The notes beneath the pieces are model-generated. The model searched no databases, was not told the DNA's origin, and saw only the letters and a program-made list of their open reading frames with translations. Position numbers and translations under genes: made by a program. 64,000 nt of DNA from Candidatus Yaniella excrementavium (lineage in GTDB: Bacteria; Actinomycetota; Actinomycetes; Actinomycetales; Micrococcaceae): contig DXCT01000054.1 in assembly GCA_019115865.1 (NCBI GenBank), positions 1 through 64,000 of the forward strand, in the 5' to 3' direction. Below are positions 25,672-35,174 of this stretch, piece by piece (position 1 is the first letter of the stretch; each line of letters begins with the position of its first letter).

Positions 25672-28398
25672 CTACTTCTTCTTTGCTTTCGTAGCGGGGC
25701 CTTTAGCTCTCTTTTCAGCAAGCATCTCAAAGGCTTGACCTTCGGTCACCTGTTCCGGAGCTGTGCCACGTGGCACCGTGACATTCGTGGAACCGTCGGT
25801 GATGTACGGGCCGAACCGACCGTCTTTGATCACAACTTTTTTGCCCGATGATGGATCGTTGCCGAATTCGGCGATCGGTGGTTTGGCCTGTCCCCGGCCG
25901 CGACGCTGTTTGGGCTTCGAATAAATTTCTTCGGCTTCAGCCAGCGTGATCGTAAAGAGTTGTTCCTCTGATTCAAGTGATCGTGAATCAGATCCTTTGC
26001 GCATATACGGACCGAAACGACCGTTTTGAACGGTGATTTCTTCACCGTCTGCGGCTGCACCAAGACTACGTGGCAACGACAAGATTTTGCGTGCATCGTC
26101 GAGCGTCATGGTGGCGATTTCCATGCCTTTGAGCAGCGAACCGGTTTTTGGCTTTGGCTTCTTGGGGGCCTTCTTAGGTTTTTTGCGGCCGTTCTTGTAG
26201 TACTCATCAGGCTGAGCGTCTTTATGCGCCTGGATTTGTTCTTCCGTCAGATCCGGAATGATCTGGGTAACATACGGTCCGTAACGACCGTCCTTGGCGA
26301 CCAATTCATAACCGGTATCCGGGTCTATGCCCAGCGGGCGTTCTGAGGGGCCCGCGGTTTCAATCATTTCGGTGGCTACCGCACTGGTGAGTTCATCCGG
26401 GGCCATTTCTTCTGGCACATTGGCGCGCTGCGGGTCACTACCTTCTTCGGCATCGGCCGGCAGGGCTTGTTCCAGATATGGTCCATAGCGTCCTACCCGC
26501 AGGGTGATGCCTTCAGCAACCGGTATCGAGTTGATCGCCCGCGCATCAATATCGCCAAGGTTTTCCACGGTGTGCTTCAGGCCTTCGGCGGTTTGTTCAG
26601 CGCCGAAATAGAAGCCAGCTAACCAGTCTTGCCGATCCATCTGGCCGGCAGCAATCTGGTCCAGATCGTCTTCCATTCGGGCGGTGAACTTGTAGTCAAC
26701 GTAGCGACCGAAGTGTTCTTCCAGTAACCGGATCACGGAGAACGCCGTCCACGATGGGACCAAGGCGGAACCGCGTTTGCGAACATAGCCACGATCAACA
26801 ATCGTCGAGATCGTTGGAGCATAAGTGGAAGGTCTACCGATTTCGCGTTTTTCAAGTTCAGCGACCAGCGAGGCTTCGGTATATCGTGACGGAGGCGTGG
26901 TTTCATGCCCTTCAGCTTCGACGTCTCGTGCTTCCAGTACCTGTGATTCAGCCATATCAGGCAACCGGGCGTCGTCACGGGTCTGTTTTTCACCGGGTAC
27001 GGATTTCTGGTCCGATTCATAGGCTTTCATGAAACCCAAAACGGTAATGACGGTTCCCGAAGCTGAGAATTCGGCAACACGCGGCGTTGTTTCAGCTGAA
27101 GTGCCAGCGATTTTTACGGTTGCCGTATACCCCGTTGCATCGACCATCTGAGATGCCACAGTGCGCTTCCAAATGAGTTCATAGAGTCGGAACTCATCGG
27201 CGGTCAAAGAGTTTTTGACCATAGACGGTGTACGGAAATAGTCGCCCGATGGTCGTATGGCTTCGTGCGCTTCCTGGACGGCGGCATTTCGAGATGCATA
27301 GTAGCGCGGTTTCTCCGGTACCATATCACCACCGTAGAGCTCGGTCGCTTGGTTCCGTGCCGCCGAAATAGCTTGCGAAGACAAGATGACCGAGTCGGTA
27401 CGCATGTAGGTGATGTAACCGTTTTCATACAGTCGCTGGGCCACCTGCATGGTGACTCGAGACGTGAAGCGTAGTCGGCGCGAAGCTTCCTGCTGCAGTG
27501 TCGAGGTCGTAAATGGCGCGGCTGGACGACGACGGTAGGGCTTATCTTCAAGCGAGGTGATCGCAAACTCAGCACTTTCCAATCCGCCTGCTAAGGACTG
27601 GGCAGAGGCTTCATCGAGGTGGACCACCTCGGCTTTGGGCTGTAGCTGACCGTCATCGTTAAAGTCGCGGCCTGTCGCGACGCGGGCATCATCGATGGCA
27701 GAGAGTTTGGCGGCAAACGATTCATCATTATCGGTGAAAAAGTTAGCTGTGATATCCCAGTATGAAGCCGGCACAAAGGCCATGCGTTCACGTTCTCTTT
27801 CAACAACGAGACGGGTCGCTACCGACTGGACTCGACCCGCGGATAGACCGGGACCCACTTTACGCCAGAGCACCGGCGAGATTTCATAGCCGTATAACCG
27901 GTCCAAGATACGGCGGGTTTCTTGGGCATCGACGAGGTCGGTATCGAGTTCGCGAATATTTTCCAGCGCGCGTTCGATACCTTCTTCGGTGATCTCAGTA
28001 AACGCCATGCGGTAGACCGGCACTTTTGGATTCAGCACCTCAAGCAGATGCCATGCGATTGCTTCGCCTTCTCGATCAGCATCTGTTGCGAGATAGAGTT
28101 CGTCGGCCGTTTTGAGCGCCTTGCGAAGTTCGGTAACCTTCTTTTTCTTATCGTCTGCAACCACATAATAGGGCTCGAAGCCATCGTCGGTATCAACCGC
28201 GAACTTGCCATAAGGGCCCTTTTTCATATCGGTGGGAAGATCAGAAGGTCGCGGCAGGTCACGAATGTGGCCTACCGATGAATCGACAATCCACCCGTCA
28301 CCGAGAAACTTGGCGATGGAACGGCTCTTTGCCGGAGACTCCACGATCACCAGTTTGGTGGTATCACCATTGGTTGGTGCAGAACTTTTTGCGCTCAC
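25672..28398 (-). CDS. topA: DNA topoisomerase I (type IA)
   Basis: Relaxes negative supercoils by single-strand passage. The 908-residue protein has an N-terminal TOPRIM domain (about residues 14-150; LVIVESPAKSRSIAKFLG, LATDADREGEAIAWHL), and the active-site Tyr331 in YITYMRTDS. The C-terminal part carries four RYGPY/RFGPY repeats (about 620-890) of the actinobacterial type instead of zinc fingers, and ends with a lysine-rich tail. The GTG start has AAAAGGAG upstream. Confidence 0.97.
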   Translation of the reverse strand: MSAKSSAPTNGDTTKLVIVESPAKSRSIAKFLGDGWIVDSSVGHIRDLPRPSDLPTDMKKGPYGKFAVDTDDGFEPYYVVADDKKKKVTELRKALKTADELYLATDADREGEAIAWHLLEVLNPKVPVYRMAFTEITEEGIERALENIRELDTDLVDAQETRRILDRLYGYEISPVLWRKVGPGLSAGRVQSVATRLVVERERERMAFVPASYWDITANFFTDNDESFAAKLSAIDDARVATGRDFNDDGQLQPKAEVVHLDEASAQSLAGGLESAEFAITSLEDKPYRRRPAAPFTTSTLQQEASRRLRFTSRVTMQVAQRLYENGYITYMRTDSVILSSQAISAARNQATELYGGDMVPEKPRYYASRNAAVQEAHEAIRPSGDYFRTPSMVKNSLTADEFRLYELIWKRTVASQMVDATGYTATVKIAGTSAETTPRVAEFSASGTVITVLGFMKAYESDQKSVPGEKQTRDDARLPDMAESQVLEARDVEAEGHETTPPSRYTEASLVAELEKREIGRPSTYAPTISTIVDRGYVRKRGSALVPSWTAFSVIRLLEEHFGRYVDYKFTARMEDDLDQIAAGQMDRQDWLAGFYFGAEQTAEGLKHTVENLGDIDARAINSIPVAEGITLRVGRYGPYLEQALPADAEEGSDPQRANVPEEMAPDELTSAVATEMIETAGPSERPLGIDPDTGYELVAKDGRYGPYVTQIIPDLTEEQIQAHKDAQPDEYYKNGRKKPKKAPKKPKPKTGSLLKGMEIATMTLDDARKILSLPRSLGAAADGEEITVQNGRFGPYMRKGSDSRSLESEEQLFTITLAEAEEIYSKPKQRRGRGQAKPPIAEFGNDPSSGKKVVIKDGRFGPYITDGSTNVTVPRGTAPEQVTEGQAFEMLAEKRAKGPATKAKKK

Positions 28399-28434
28399 GT
28401 GGCTCCTTTTCGTTGCAGCAGCTTCAACACTAAT

Positions 28435-30018
28435 CTAGCTGGTCGTTGTTTCAGGCTCGTACACTTCAAGGAATCCGTCAATGTATAACACGGTGAGTTC
28501 AGCTCGAAGTGCAGCGGTCTGAGTGTCATCTAATGATAGTAATCCTGCCACGGCTGCAACGATTTGTCCGACTGACAACTCGCCATCGGATGCGCCCAGC
28601 ACCGCAGCTGTTGCAGTATCTAGTCGCACATGGCGACCAAAACCCACCCCGGAACGTGCCATGAGAACCTCTGGATGTTCGGCACCAAAACGCTGAAACT
28701 GCTCATAGGTTACCCATTGCGGCGTTACCAGGTGCATATTAGCTAAGGCCCAGTCCTGTGCTGTTGCACCAGTCTGTGTTGGTGCACTATATACGAAGTC
28801 ATATTTTTTTACCGACGCCATCCACGCAGCAGCTACCGGCTGATAAACGTGGTCTGTTAGATACTCAAATATGCGCAACGGGGACGAGGTCTGACGCTTA
28901 CGTAGCCACACCCATCCCACACCAATTTGGGTGACGCCCCGGGCTTCAAAATCATCGAGATAGCGAGCATAGGCGTCGTCGTAGGACGCTTGGTTGAGAT
29001 TCTCAGAGGAGTCCTGCAACCAGATTTCAGCATACTGGGCTGGATCAGCGCTCGAGCGCTGAATTGCCCAGATATCCAGGTCTTGCCCAGGCCAGGTTTC
29101 TAAACGGTCGTGCCATGGGCCGGGTCCGAACATTTCCCAATTAGCTAACATGACGGCTTGTCCACCGGGGGCGAGCACGCGATCCATCTTGGAGATGAGT
29201 TCTCTAACTACCTGATCGCCAGTTTGTCCGGTTTCACGGTATGTGTGTTTCGTTGTCGCTTGCGTCGGTGCAATCACAAACGGTGGATTGGTAGCTACCA
29301 GATCAAAGGTTTGTCCTTCCACCGGCTCCAGCATATTTCCGGCTCGTACGGTGACGCGTTGCGCTAAGCGCTCCGGATCCACGTTCAGTTGCCCAGCGTT
29401 GAGCAGAATATTGAATACCGCAAAGTCTAGGGCGCGCTGCGAAATGTCGGTGATCGTCACATGCTCGGCATGATGCAGCAGATGCATGGCCTGAATGCCG
29501 CAACCTGTACCAAGATCTAATGCGGTCTTCACATCGGATCGCGGCGTAATTTCGGCAAGCGTGATCGAGGCCTTACCAACACCGAGAATATGCTCTTCGG
29601 GCAACGAATGACCAAGTTGTAACGCTGTTTGATCCGAGGCCACCCACATATCGCCCTGCTGATCCGTGGCATAGGTGGAGATGTCGATGGTCGCAGCGAC
29701 CTGACCGTCATCGGTGGCAGTGACGATATTCAGATCGCGGGCACCCTGCAACGTCAACTGAGCAAAAATCGTCTCGGCCAGCGGCACACCGATGGGATCC
29801 GCCAGCAGAAAACAACTGATGAGACCCGCCAGCGGGTTACCCTGGGCTAGCGGTTGGGCTAGGACGCGGCGTGCTGGCTGGTGCTGGTCGCGGTCTAATG
29901 CGGCGGTGGCCGTTGGGCCAAGCAGGGCTGCGATGTTCGCAGAGGTGTACCCTGCGGCTATAAAATCCTGCTGGAGCGCGCTGAGAGCCTTCTGATTGGC
30001 AACGGGAGCTGGGTACAT
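28435..30018 (-). CDS. SAM-dependent methyltransferase, HemK/PrmC-like, large two-domain form
   Basis: A 527-residue protein with a central class I methyltransferase domain (about residues 150-330): ALDLGTGCGIQAMHLL (SAM-binding motif I) and DLVATNPPFVIAP (the NPPF motif of enzymes that methylate amide or exocyclic amine nitrogen). The N-terminal 150 residues and C-terminal 150 residues match no fold I can name with certainty; such extended versions are common in actinobacteria. The substrate is unknown. Its ATG shares a base with the trhO stop codon (TAATG). Confidence 0.84.
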   Translation of the reverse strand: MYPAPVANQKALSALQQDFIAAGYTSANIAALLGPTATAALDRDQHQPARRVLAQPLAQGNPLAGLISCFLLADPIGVPLAETIFAQLTLQGARDLNIVTATDDGQVAATIDISTYATDQQGDMWVASDQTALQLGHSLPEEHILGVGKASITLAEITPRSDVKTALDLGTGCGIQAMHLLHHAEHVTITDISQRALDFAVFNILLNAGQLNVDPERLAQRVTVRAGNMLEPVEGQTFDLVATNPPFVIAPTQATTKHTYRETGQTGDQVVRELISKMDRVLAPGGQAVMLANWEMFGPGPWHDRLETWPGQDLDIWAIQRSSADPAQYAEIWLQDSSENLNQASYDDAYARYLDDFEARGVTQIGVGWVWLRKRQTSSPLRIFEYLTDHVYQPVAAAWMASVKKYDFVYSAPTQTGATAQDWALANMHLVTPQWVTYEQFQRFGAEHPEVLMARSGVGFGRHVRLDTATAAVLGASDGELSVGQIVAAVAGLLSLDDTQTAALRAELTVLYIDGFLEVYEPETTTS

Positions 30019-30935
30019 TATTTCCTCGTCGATGCGGTATGACTGACGCAGGTGTCACATATGCGGTCGGGGCGGTGGCCCTGACAGGAGTCACAAATAA
30101 CCGCCAACGTCTTGCAGCCCGGGTCTGAGCAGTTACGCAGTTCGGCGCTGGGCGCATTGCATAATTGACATGTTCCAATCACCTTGGGCGTATCGGAAAA
30201 GTTCAAGGCCATGCGCTCATCGAAGACGTAGAGTGACCCTTCCCAGAGTCCTGCATCACCAAAGGTTTCACCGTAGCGCACAATGCCACCGTCTATTTGA
30301 TACAGCTCGTTGAATCCTCGATTGGCCATCAGTACGGTCAGCACTTCACAGCGGATACCACCGGTACAATATGTAATAATCGGCTGATCTTTCAGATGGT
30401 CATACTTCCCGGATTCCAGTTCAGTGATGAAGTCGCGTGTTGTGGTGGTGTCCGGGACGACTGCATTGTGAAACTTCCCGATTTGGGCTTCGAAAGCATT
30501 GCGACCGTCAAAGAATGTCACCGGGTTCCCTTCGGCCTCACGCTGTGCAACCAGGTCGTTGACCTCTTGGGGCGATAAGTGTGTGGCCGTCCCGACCACC
30601 CGGTTGCCTTTTGCGACTTGAATTTCTTCAGGCCGATCGAACGCGACCAATTCAGGTTTCACTTTCACGCTGAGCCGTGGGAAGTCAGCTTCAGACCCTT
30701 CCGACCATTTGACTTCGAGATCTTTGAACCCGTCGTATCCTCGGGTCAGCTTGACGTATTCCTTGACTGCTTTAATCTGGCCCCCGACGGTGCCATTGAT
30801 ACCGTGTTCGGCAATGATGATGCGGCCGGTCAGCCCCAGGCGTTTGCACAGTTCTTTTTGCCATAGGGCGACAGCCTGCGGATCATCGATCGGAGCGAAA
30901 TGATAGTAAAGAGCAATTTTGGTTTGTAGGTTCAT
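30018..30935 (-). CDS. trhO: tRNA uridine(34) hydroxylase TrhO (rhodanese family)
   Basis: Oxygen-dependent formation of 5-hydroxyuridine at the tRNA wobble position. The 305-residue protein has an N-terminal acylphosphatase-like domain (about residues 5-100), a rhodanese domain with the catalytic Cys in [11 protein letters not shown] (about 175-190), and a C-terminal Cys-rich tail ([27 protein letters not shown]) that likely binds zinc. ATG 30935 starts the conserved [13 protein letters not shown]; an in-frame ATG lies seven codons upstream. Confidence 0.92.
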   Translation of the reverse strand: MNLQTKIALYYHFAPIDDPQAVALWQKELCKRLGLTGRIIIAEHGINGTVGGQIKAVKEYVKLTRGYDGFKDLEVKWSEGSEADFPRLSVKVKPELVAFDRPEEIQVAKGNRVVGTATHLSPQEVNDLVAQREAEGNPVTFFDGRNAFEAQIGKFHNAVVPDTTTTRDFITELESGKYDHLKDQPIITYCTGGIRCEVLTVLMANRGFNELYQIDGGIVRYGETFGDAGLWEGSLYVFDERMALNFSDTPKVIGTCQLCNAPSAELRNCSDPGCKTLAVICDSCQGHRPDRICDTCVSHTASTRK

Positions 30936-31061
30936 CGGTTGCAATTCTTTTCGCATTCAGTGCGGTCGGGGTTACGGTCTATGAGTTTTCATCAGGGTTA
31001 CAAGTTGGTGACGCTTGCGCAATGTGTCTACTCGTAGCTGGGCATAGAGCATGACTGAAGC

Positions 31062-31067
31062 TATTCT
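31062..31067 (+). promoter_or_regulatory. -10 box of a probable leaderless promoter for the GNAT gene
   Basis: TATTCT ends six bases before ATG 31074. The AGG between them is too close to the start to act as a normal ribosome-binding site. Confidence 0.5.
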
Positions 31068-31073
31068 AGGACT

Positions 31074-31835
31074 ATGGCTATCACTACTTCACTGACAGAC
31101 GAACTTGCCACGGCTTGGCTTACCGGTCGTGCGCGAATTCGAAACTATCACCTCACGACGCAGGGTAATATTCACGCTGCGCTGCGGACCCCGGAATCGG
31201 CTGAAGCCGGTGAGGACCTGTGGGAATACGTGGTCACCAATGCGTCGGACGACGTATTACAGGTCGTTGCAGGTGAGATCCTCAAAAACCCTACCCGCCA
31301 GTTAATCGTTGCAGCTGATCTGCCAGAAGAGACTCAACCAGCCGGTGCCACCGCACGCACCTACGCAGAAAAAACCAAGTTGCGCCCAATCGGTGTGGAC
31401 GAATTGGTGATGGTCACCGATATGACTGAGCAGGATGTGGAAGAACCCATCGTGCCCGAACAATTCACCGCCGAGGTCGTCCGAAACGACGGTTGGTACC
31501 TTGTTGCTTTCCGTACCACCGAGGAGTCCGAAGCTGGCCCGGATAAGCTTGCTGCTCGCGGTCGCGTCGCGGTCGTCGATGGTACTTATGCAGTGTTTGA
31601 CCAAATCTGGACATCACCTGATTTCCGCCGTCAGGGCCTGGGCTCACTGACCATGCGTTACCTCAGTTCCCTGGCGTTAGAAAACGATGTTGAAGAAGGC
31701 TTGCTCATCGCCGGGATCGAAGGTCAGGCCCTGTATTCGTACCTAGGTTGGACCGCCATTGGTGATGTTGTCGTACTGGGTCACCCAGATGTTGATCCCA
31801 AAGACCAGTGGGCCACCCAAACCTTCCAGCCGTAA
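31074..31835 (+). CDS. GNAT family N-acetyltransferase
   Basis: A 253-residue protein. The C-terminal half (about residues 135-250) is a GNAT domain with the acetyl-CoA-binding loop DFRRQGLGSLTMRYL (R/Q-x-x-G-x-G/A type) preceded by a strand VYAVFDQIWTS-like segment, and a late YSYLGWTAIGDVVVLG. The N-terminal 130 residues are poorly characterised. The acceptor, protein lysine or small molecule, is not evident. The helicase gene follows on the same strand. Confidence 0.84.
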   Translation: MAITTSLTDELATAWLTGRARIRNYHLTTQGNIHAALRTPESAEAGEDLWEYVVTNASDDVLQVVAGEILKNPTRQLIVAADLPEETQPAGATARTYAEKTKLRPIGVDELVMVTDMTEQDVEEPIVPEQFTAEVVRNDGWYLVAFRTTEESEAGPDKLAARGRVAVVDGTYAVFDQIWTSPDFRRQGLGSLTMRYLSSLALENDVEEGLLIAGIEGQALYSYLGWTAIGDVVVLGHPDVDPKDQWATQTFQP

Positions 31836-31920
31836 GCGCTAGCGGCCGATTCACATTCAGCAGACAAGCGTCCATGACGACGCTGCATCCTACCTGGCGG
31901 AGCTTCTTGGATACTCCCGT

Positions 31921-34218
31921 GTGCCAGACCAATTGGTTCACACACGCGTGCTACCGGAACGCACCGCCAGGTTTGCTGACTGGCCAGCGCAGACGCCGCA
32001 ACAATTTATCTCTGCGGTTGGTTCAACCGGTGTAACGCAACCGTTTGAACACCAGGTAGCTGCGCTAAACCATGCCTTCCAGGGCCGTCACGTGGTGTTG
32101 GCCACCGGAACAGCGTCAGGCAAATCACTCGCCTACCAACTGCCGGTCGTTGCCGACGTCGCCGATGAGGTTTCCACTGCACTGTATCTTGCCCCAACCA
32201 AAGCCCTCGGTGCCGATCAGTTGGCCTCTTGGCAGTACTTAGCCGAACACGGTGTTTCGTGGTTGCGTCCGGCCCCGTATGACGGCGATACGGATCCATC
32301 CTCTCGCGCTTGGGCACGCGAACACGCCAATATTCTGGTCACCAATCCGGACATGTTGCACGTGGGTATCCTGCCGAATCACGGGGGTTGGGCAAAGTTT
32401 CTTCGCAACCTCAAATATGTGATTGTCGATGAAGCACACACCTACCGCGGAGTTTTTGGGTCCCATGTCGCCGTAGTGTTGACCAGATTGCGCCGAATTT
32501 GTGCCAGCTTGGGCAATCGTGAAGTGGTCTTCATTGGGGCTTCAGCGACTTCTTCTGCCCCAGCAGAAAGTTTCTCCAAGTTGATTGGGGCGTCAGCGGT
32601 CAGCGTCGAAGAGGATACATCGGGCCACGGTGAAGTCGTCGTGGGGTTCTGGGAATCTGAGTTTTCTGAAACCACCGGTGAGCACGGTGCTCCCCTGCGG
32701 CGGTCACTTGTGGCAACCGGCGCCGATATGCTGTCAGATCTAGCTGTTAATTCAATCCGGTCGGTGGCGTTTATTCGCTCCCGTCGTGGTGCAGAAGCAA
32801 TGGCTCAGATCGTCAAGCGGAATCTGGCAGAAATCGATTCGTCCCTCCCGGGGCGGGCAGCTGCGTATCGCGCCGGGTTGTTACCTGAGGAACGGCGCGA
32901 TGTCGAAGAACGGCTCAATAGTGGCAGATTATTGGCGGTGGCCACGACGCCGGCGCTCGAGCTCGGCATAGATATTGCCGGACTTGACGGTGTGGTGGTC
33001 GCTGGTTGGCCCGGCACCCGCGCCTCATTTTTTCAGCAGCTAGGTCGTGCTGGGCGTTCCGGCCAACGTTCCATCGCCCTCTATGTTGCCGGCGATGACC
33101 CAATGGACACCTATCTGGTCAACCATCCTCAGTCGGTCTTTGACCTCGCAGTCGAAGACAACGTGATCGACGCGCAAAACCCCCACATTCTGTCTGCTCA
33201 TCTATGTGCTGCTGCGGCTGAAATTCCACTGCAACCTGATGATCTCGGTGACTTTGGGCAGCCGGACCATATTCGACACATTGTGGAAGAACTTACGACT
33301 GCCGGATATTTACGTCGTCGTCCAGCCGGTTGGTACTGGACCCATGAACAGCATGCCGCGGCGATGATCAGTCTGCGTGATTCCGGTTCTGGGCCCATGC
33401 AGATCATCGATGGCGAAACCGGAGCGGTCTTGGGTTCGATTGGTTCCGAACAAGCTCACTCTCAAACACACCCCGGCGCGGTATACGTGCACCAGGGCCG
33501 TACCTGGGTGGTTGATGACCTCGATGAAGAACATGCCACGATCGTCGTAGTCCGCGCTGAACCCGAATACTTTACCCAAGCTCGAGATGTTACCGATGTC
33601 GAAGTACTCACCGAAGACGCTCGATTCTATTCTGCCAAGGATCAGTTCGCCTGGGTGCATGGTCCCGTTAAAGTAACCAATCAGGTGGTGTCGTATCAGC
33701 GAAAAGACATTGCCAGCGGCCAGGTGATCGATGAGGAGCCGTTAGACCTCAGCGCACGCGAGTTGTTCACTCAGGCTGTTTGGTTTACGGCACCCTCCGA
33801 GCACTTTGTGGCTGCGGGTTTGACTGCAGATCGGCTCCCGGGGGCCCTACATGCAGCCGAGCATGCCATGATCGGCATGATGCCATTAGTCGCATCGAAT
33901 GACCGGTGGGACATCGGTGGGGTCTCGTTAGTGCTGCATCCCGACACCGAGGCACCAACGGTCTTTGTCTACGATGGTTACCCCGGCGGGGTGGGATTCG
34001 CTACACGTGGTTTTAGCCATGCTGCAACGTGGATCACCGCAACTCTGGAGGCCATCCAGAACTGTGATTGTCCTGATGGGTGCCCGTCCTGTGTTCAGTC
34101 ACCTAAGTGCGGGAACCGGAACTCACCGTTAGATAAGGCCGGAGCCGTGTTAGTTTTGCGCTTCGCCGCAGAGGCATTGACTAGGGCAGTTTCGGTCCCG
34201 CCCGAGACGCAGCAGTAG
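31921..34218 (+). CDS. DEAD/DEAH-box helicase with C-terminal DUF1998 (MrfA/YprA-like; 'helicase/secretion neighbourhood' helicase)
   Basis: A 765-residue superfamily 2 DNA helicase. Motif I is in LATGTASGKSLAYQLP (residues about 60-75), motif II is VIVDEAHTYRG, motif III FIGASATS, and motif VI QQLGRAGRSGQ. The C-terminal DUF1998 region ends with four cysteines (CDCPDGCPSCVQSPKCG), as in Bacillus MrfA, which works in mitomycin-lesion repair. In actinobacteria it is the constant neighbour of a Tad-like cluster, as here, with a 38-base convergent overlap. The GTG at 31921 has no good ribosome-binding site, and in-frame codons upstream look family-like but lack a start. Confidence 0.92.
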   Translation: MPDQLVHTRVLPERTARFADWPAQTPQQFISAVGSTGVTQPFEHQVAALNHAFQGRHVVLATGTASGKSLAYQLPVVADVADEVSTALYLAPTKALGADQLASWQYLAEHGVSWLRPAPYDGDTDPSSRAWAREHANILVTNPDMLHVGILPNHGGWAKFLRNLKYVIVDEAHTYRGVFGSHVAVVLTRLRRICASLGNREVVFIGASATSSAPAESFSKLIGASAVSVEEDTSGHGEVVVGFWESEFSETTGEHGAPLRRSLVATGADMLSDLAVNSIRSVAFIRSRRGAEAMAQIVKRNLAEIDSSLPGRAAAYRAGLLPEERRDVEERLNSGRLLAVATTPALELGIDIAGLDGVVVAGWPGTRASFFQQLGRAGRSGQRSIALYVAGDDPMDTYLVNHPQSVFDLAVEDNVIDAQNPHILSAHLCAAAAEIPLQPDDLGDFGQPDHIRHIVEELTTAGYLRRRPAGWYWTHEQHAAAMISLRDSGSGPMQIIDGETGAVLGSIGSEQAHSQTHPGAVYVHQGRTWVVDDLDEEHATIVVVRAEPEYFTQARDVTDVEVLTEDARFYSAKDQFAWVHGPVKVTNQVVSYQRKDIASGQVIDEEPLDLSARELFTQAVWFTAPSEHFVAAGLTADRLPGALHAAEHAMIGMMPLVASNDRWDIGGVSLVLHPDTEAPTVFVYDGYPGGVGFATRGFSHAATWITATLEAIQNCDCPDGCPSCVQSPKCGNRNSPLDKAGAVLVLRFAAEALTRAVSVPPETQQ

Positions 34219-34537
34219 CATCAAGCCCAATGGGCACGCCCAAGCGTACTTCGATATGCACAACACCCTGGTCTTCAAGCTGACATGTGGTCATGGAGGC
34301 TCCGTGGGCTCTGATCGTGGATTCTGCCAAGGCACACGGTTCTCCCACCATAAGTCCCCTCGCCGCATCGGCAGCTGATAGCGCTGCCAAGTCGGCGGCT
34401 ACGGCTGCCCGGGATGCAGCCACATGCACTTGAATGAGCGTGAGTGCTGCTGCTATGAGTAGCATCAGAGCAGCAAATACGGTGAGCATCATGGCGGTTG
34501 ACGCGCCCTCATCGGTGGCTATGGTTGTACGGTCCAT
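34181..34537 (-). CDS. TadE/TadG-like protein of the helicase/secretion neighbourhood (Rv3654c-like)
   Basis: A 118-residue protein with one membrane helix near the N-terminus (MLTVFAALMLLIAAALTLIQ, about residues 17-36) preceded by GASTAMM, which resembles the prepilin cleavage site but has Met where TadE and Flp have Glu at +5. The rest is a small domain with two cysteines (EPCALAES, MTTCQLED). This matches the TadE-like protein always found between the DEAH helicase and the Tad genes. It overlaps TadE by 19 bases and the helicase by 38 bases. Confidence 0.82.
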   Translation of the reverse strand: MDRTTIATDEGASTAMMLTVFAALMLLIAAALTLIQVHVAASRAAVAADLAALSAADAARGLMVGEPCALAESTIRAHGASMTTCQLEDQGVVHIEVRLGVPIGLDATAASRAGPKLP

Positions 34538-34881
34538 TGGTTTGGTGCTTTCGCTTGAGCAGTGAGTTCAATACTGGGTATCAGACCGAGCGGCCCCGGG
34601 ACGGGACTGGTCAGTTCAACGGTTGCCCAGTCACTAGACGACGACGTTGTCACACTGGTGGCGGTCGAAGTCATGGTTGCTACCGAGGTATCTATCTCAC
34701 CTGGTGCTTCCCCGCGTGCCAATTGCCGGGCAGCGACTGCGGCTGCTTGGTGGAGATTGGACTGGTGCATACCGATCACTATGACATTGACGAGCATGGC
34801 GATAACCAGTACGACAACCGGTAGAATCACGGCGAATTCTGCCGTAACTGAGCCTTCCGGGCATTTTTTGGATGATGGCAT
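34519..34881 (-). CDS. TadE-family minor pilin
   Basis: A 120-residue protein with the TadE signature: a short basic leader, then GSVTAEFAVILPVVVLVIAM (residues about 10-29). A Gly followed by Glu at +5 fits cleavage by a prepilin peptidase, after which the hydrophobic helix would anchor or assemble. The Ser/Thr-rich middle (TSTATSVTTSSSS) is probably exposed. ATG 34881 has GGGAG upstream; an in-frame TTG lies one codon before. Equivalent to Rv3655c by position. Confidence 0.87.
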   Translation of the reverse strand: MPSSKKCPEGSVTAEFAVILPVVVLVIAMLVNVIVIGMHQSNLHQAAAVAARQLARGEAPGEIDTSVATMTSTATSVTTSSSSDWATVELTSPVPGPLGLIPSIELTAQAKAPNQWTVQP

Positions 34882-34933
34882 CAAAACTCCCGAGGTGGCC
34901 GGGGCCTGTGCCCCGGCCGTCTCGTTGGTAGGA

Positions 34934-35113
34934 TTAGAAACTCAGGGCACGTTCAATAAGACCTTCCAACAGGCCTTGGACGGTTCCCGAAGATATGACC
35001 GCGGCAAGCACGCCGGCAAAGGCAACGGCAGCCAAAGTAACGATCGAATATTCTGCGGTGCTAGCCCCGCTGTCATCGGTCAGGTCGAGGTTAAAGGGTC
35101 GGTTGTGTTCCAC
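34934..35113 (-). CDS. DUF4244 / Flp-type prepilin-like small protein
   Basis: A 59-residue gene with AAGGAG seven bases before its GTG start. Residues 1-16 are a hydrophilic leader ending in Gly; then comes ASTAEYSIVTLAAVAFAGVL, with Glu at +5 and Tyr at +6 exactly as in Flp pilins, and a hydrophobic helix to about residue 41. The mature peptide would be 43 residues. By position and size it equals Rv3656c, the likely major pilin subunit of this cluster. Pilus formation itself has not been shown from sequence. Confidence 0.85.
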   Translation of the reverse strand: MEHNRPFNLDLTDDSGASTAEYSIVTLAAVAFAGVLAAVISSGTVQGLLEGLIERALSF

Positions 35114-35174
35114 GGTATTCTCCTTATATTTACATGGGATTACTGGTCGATATTTAGTTATGAGTCTGTGGCTG

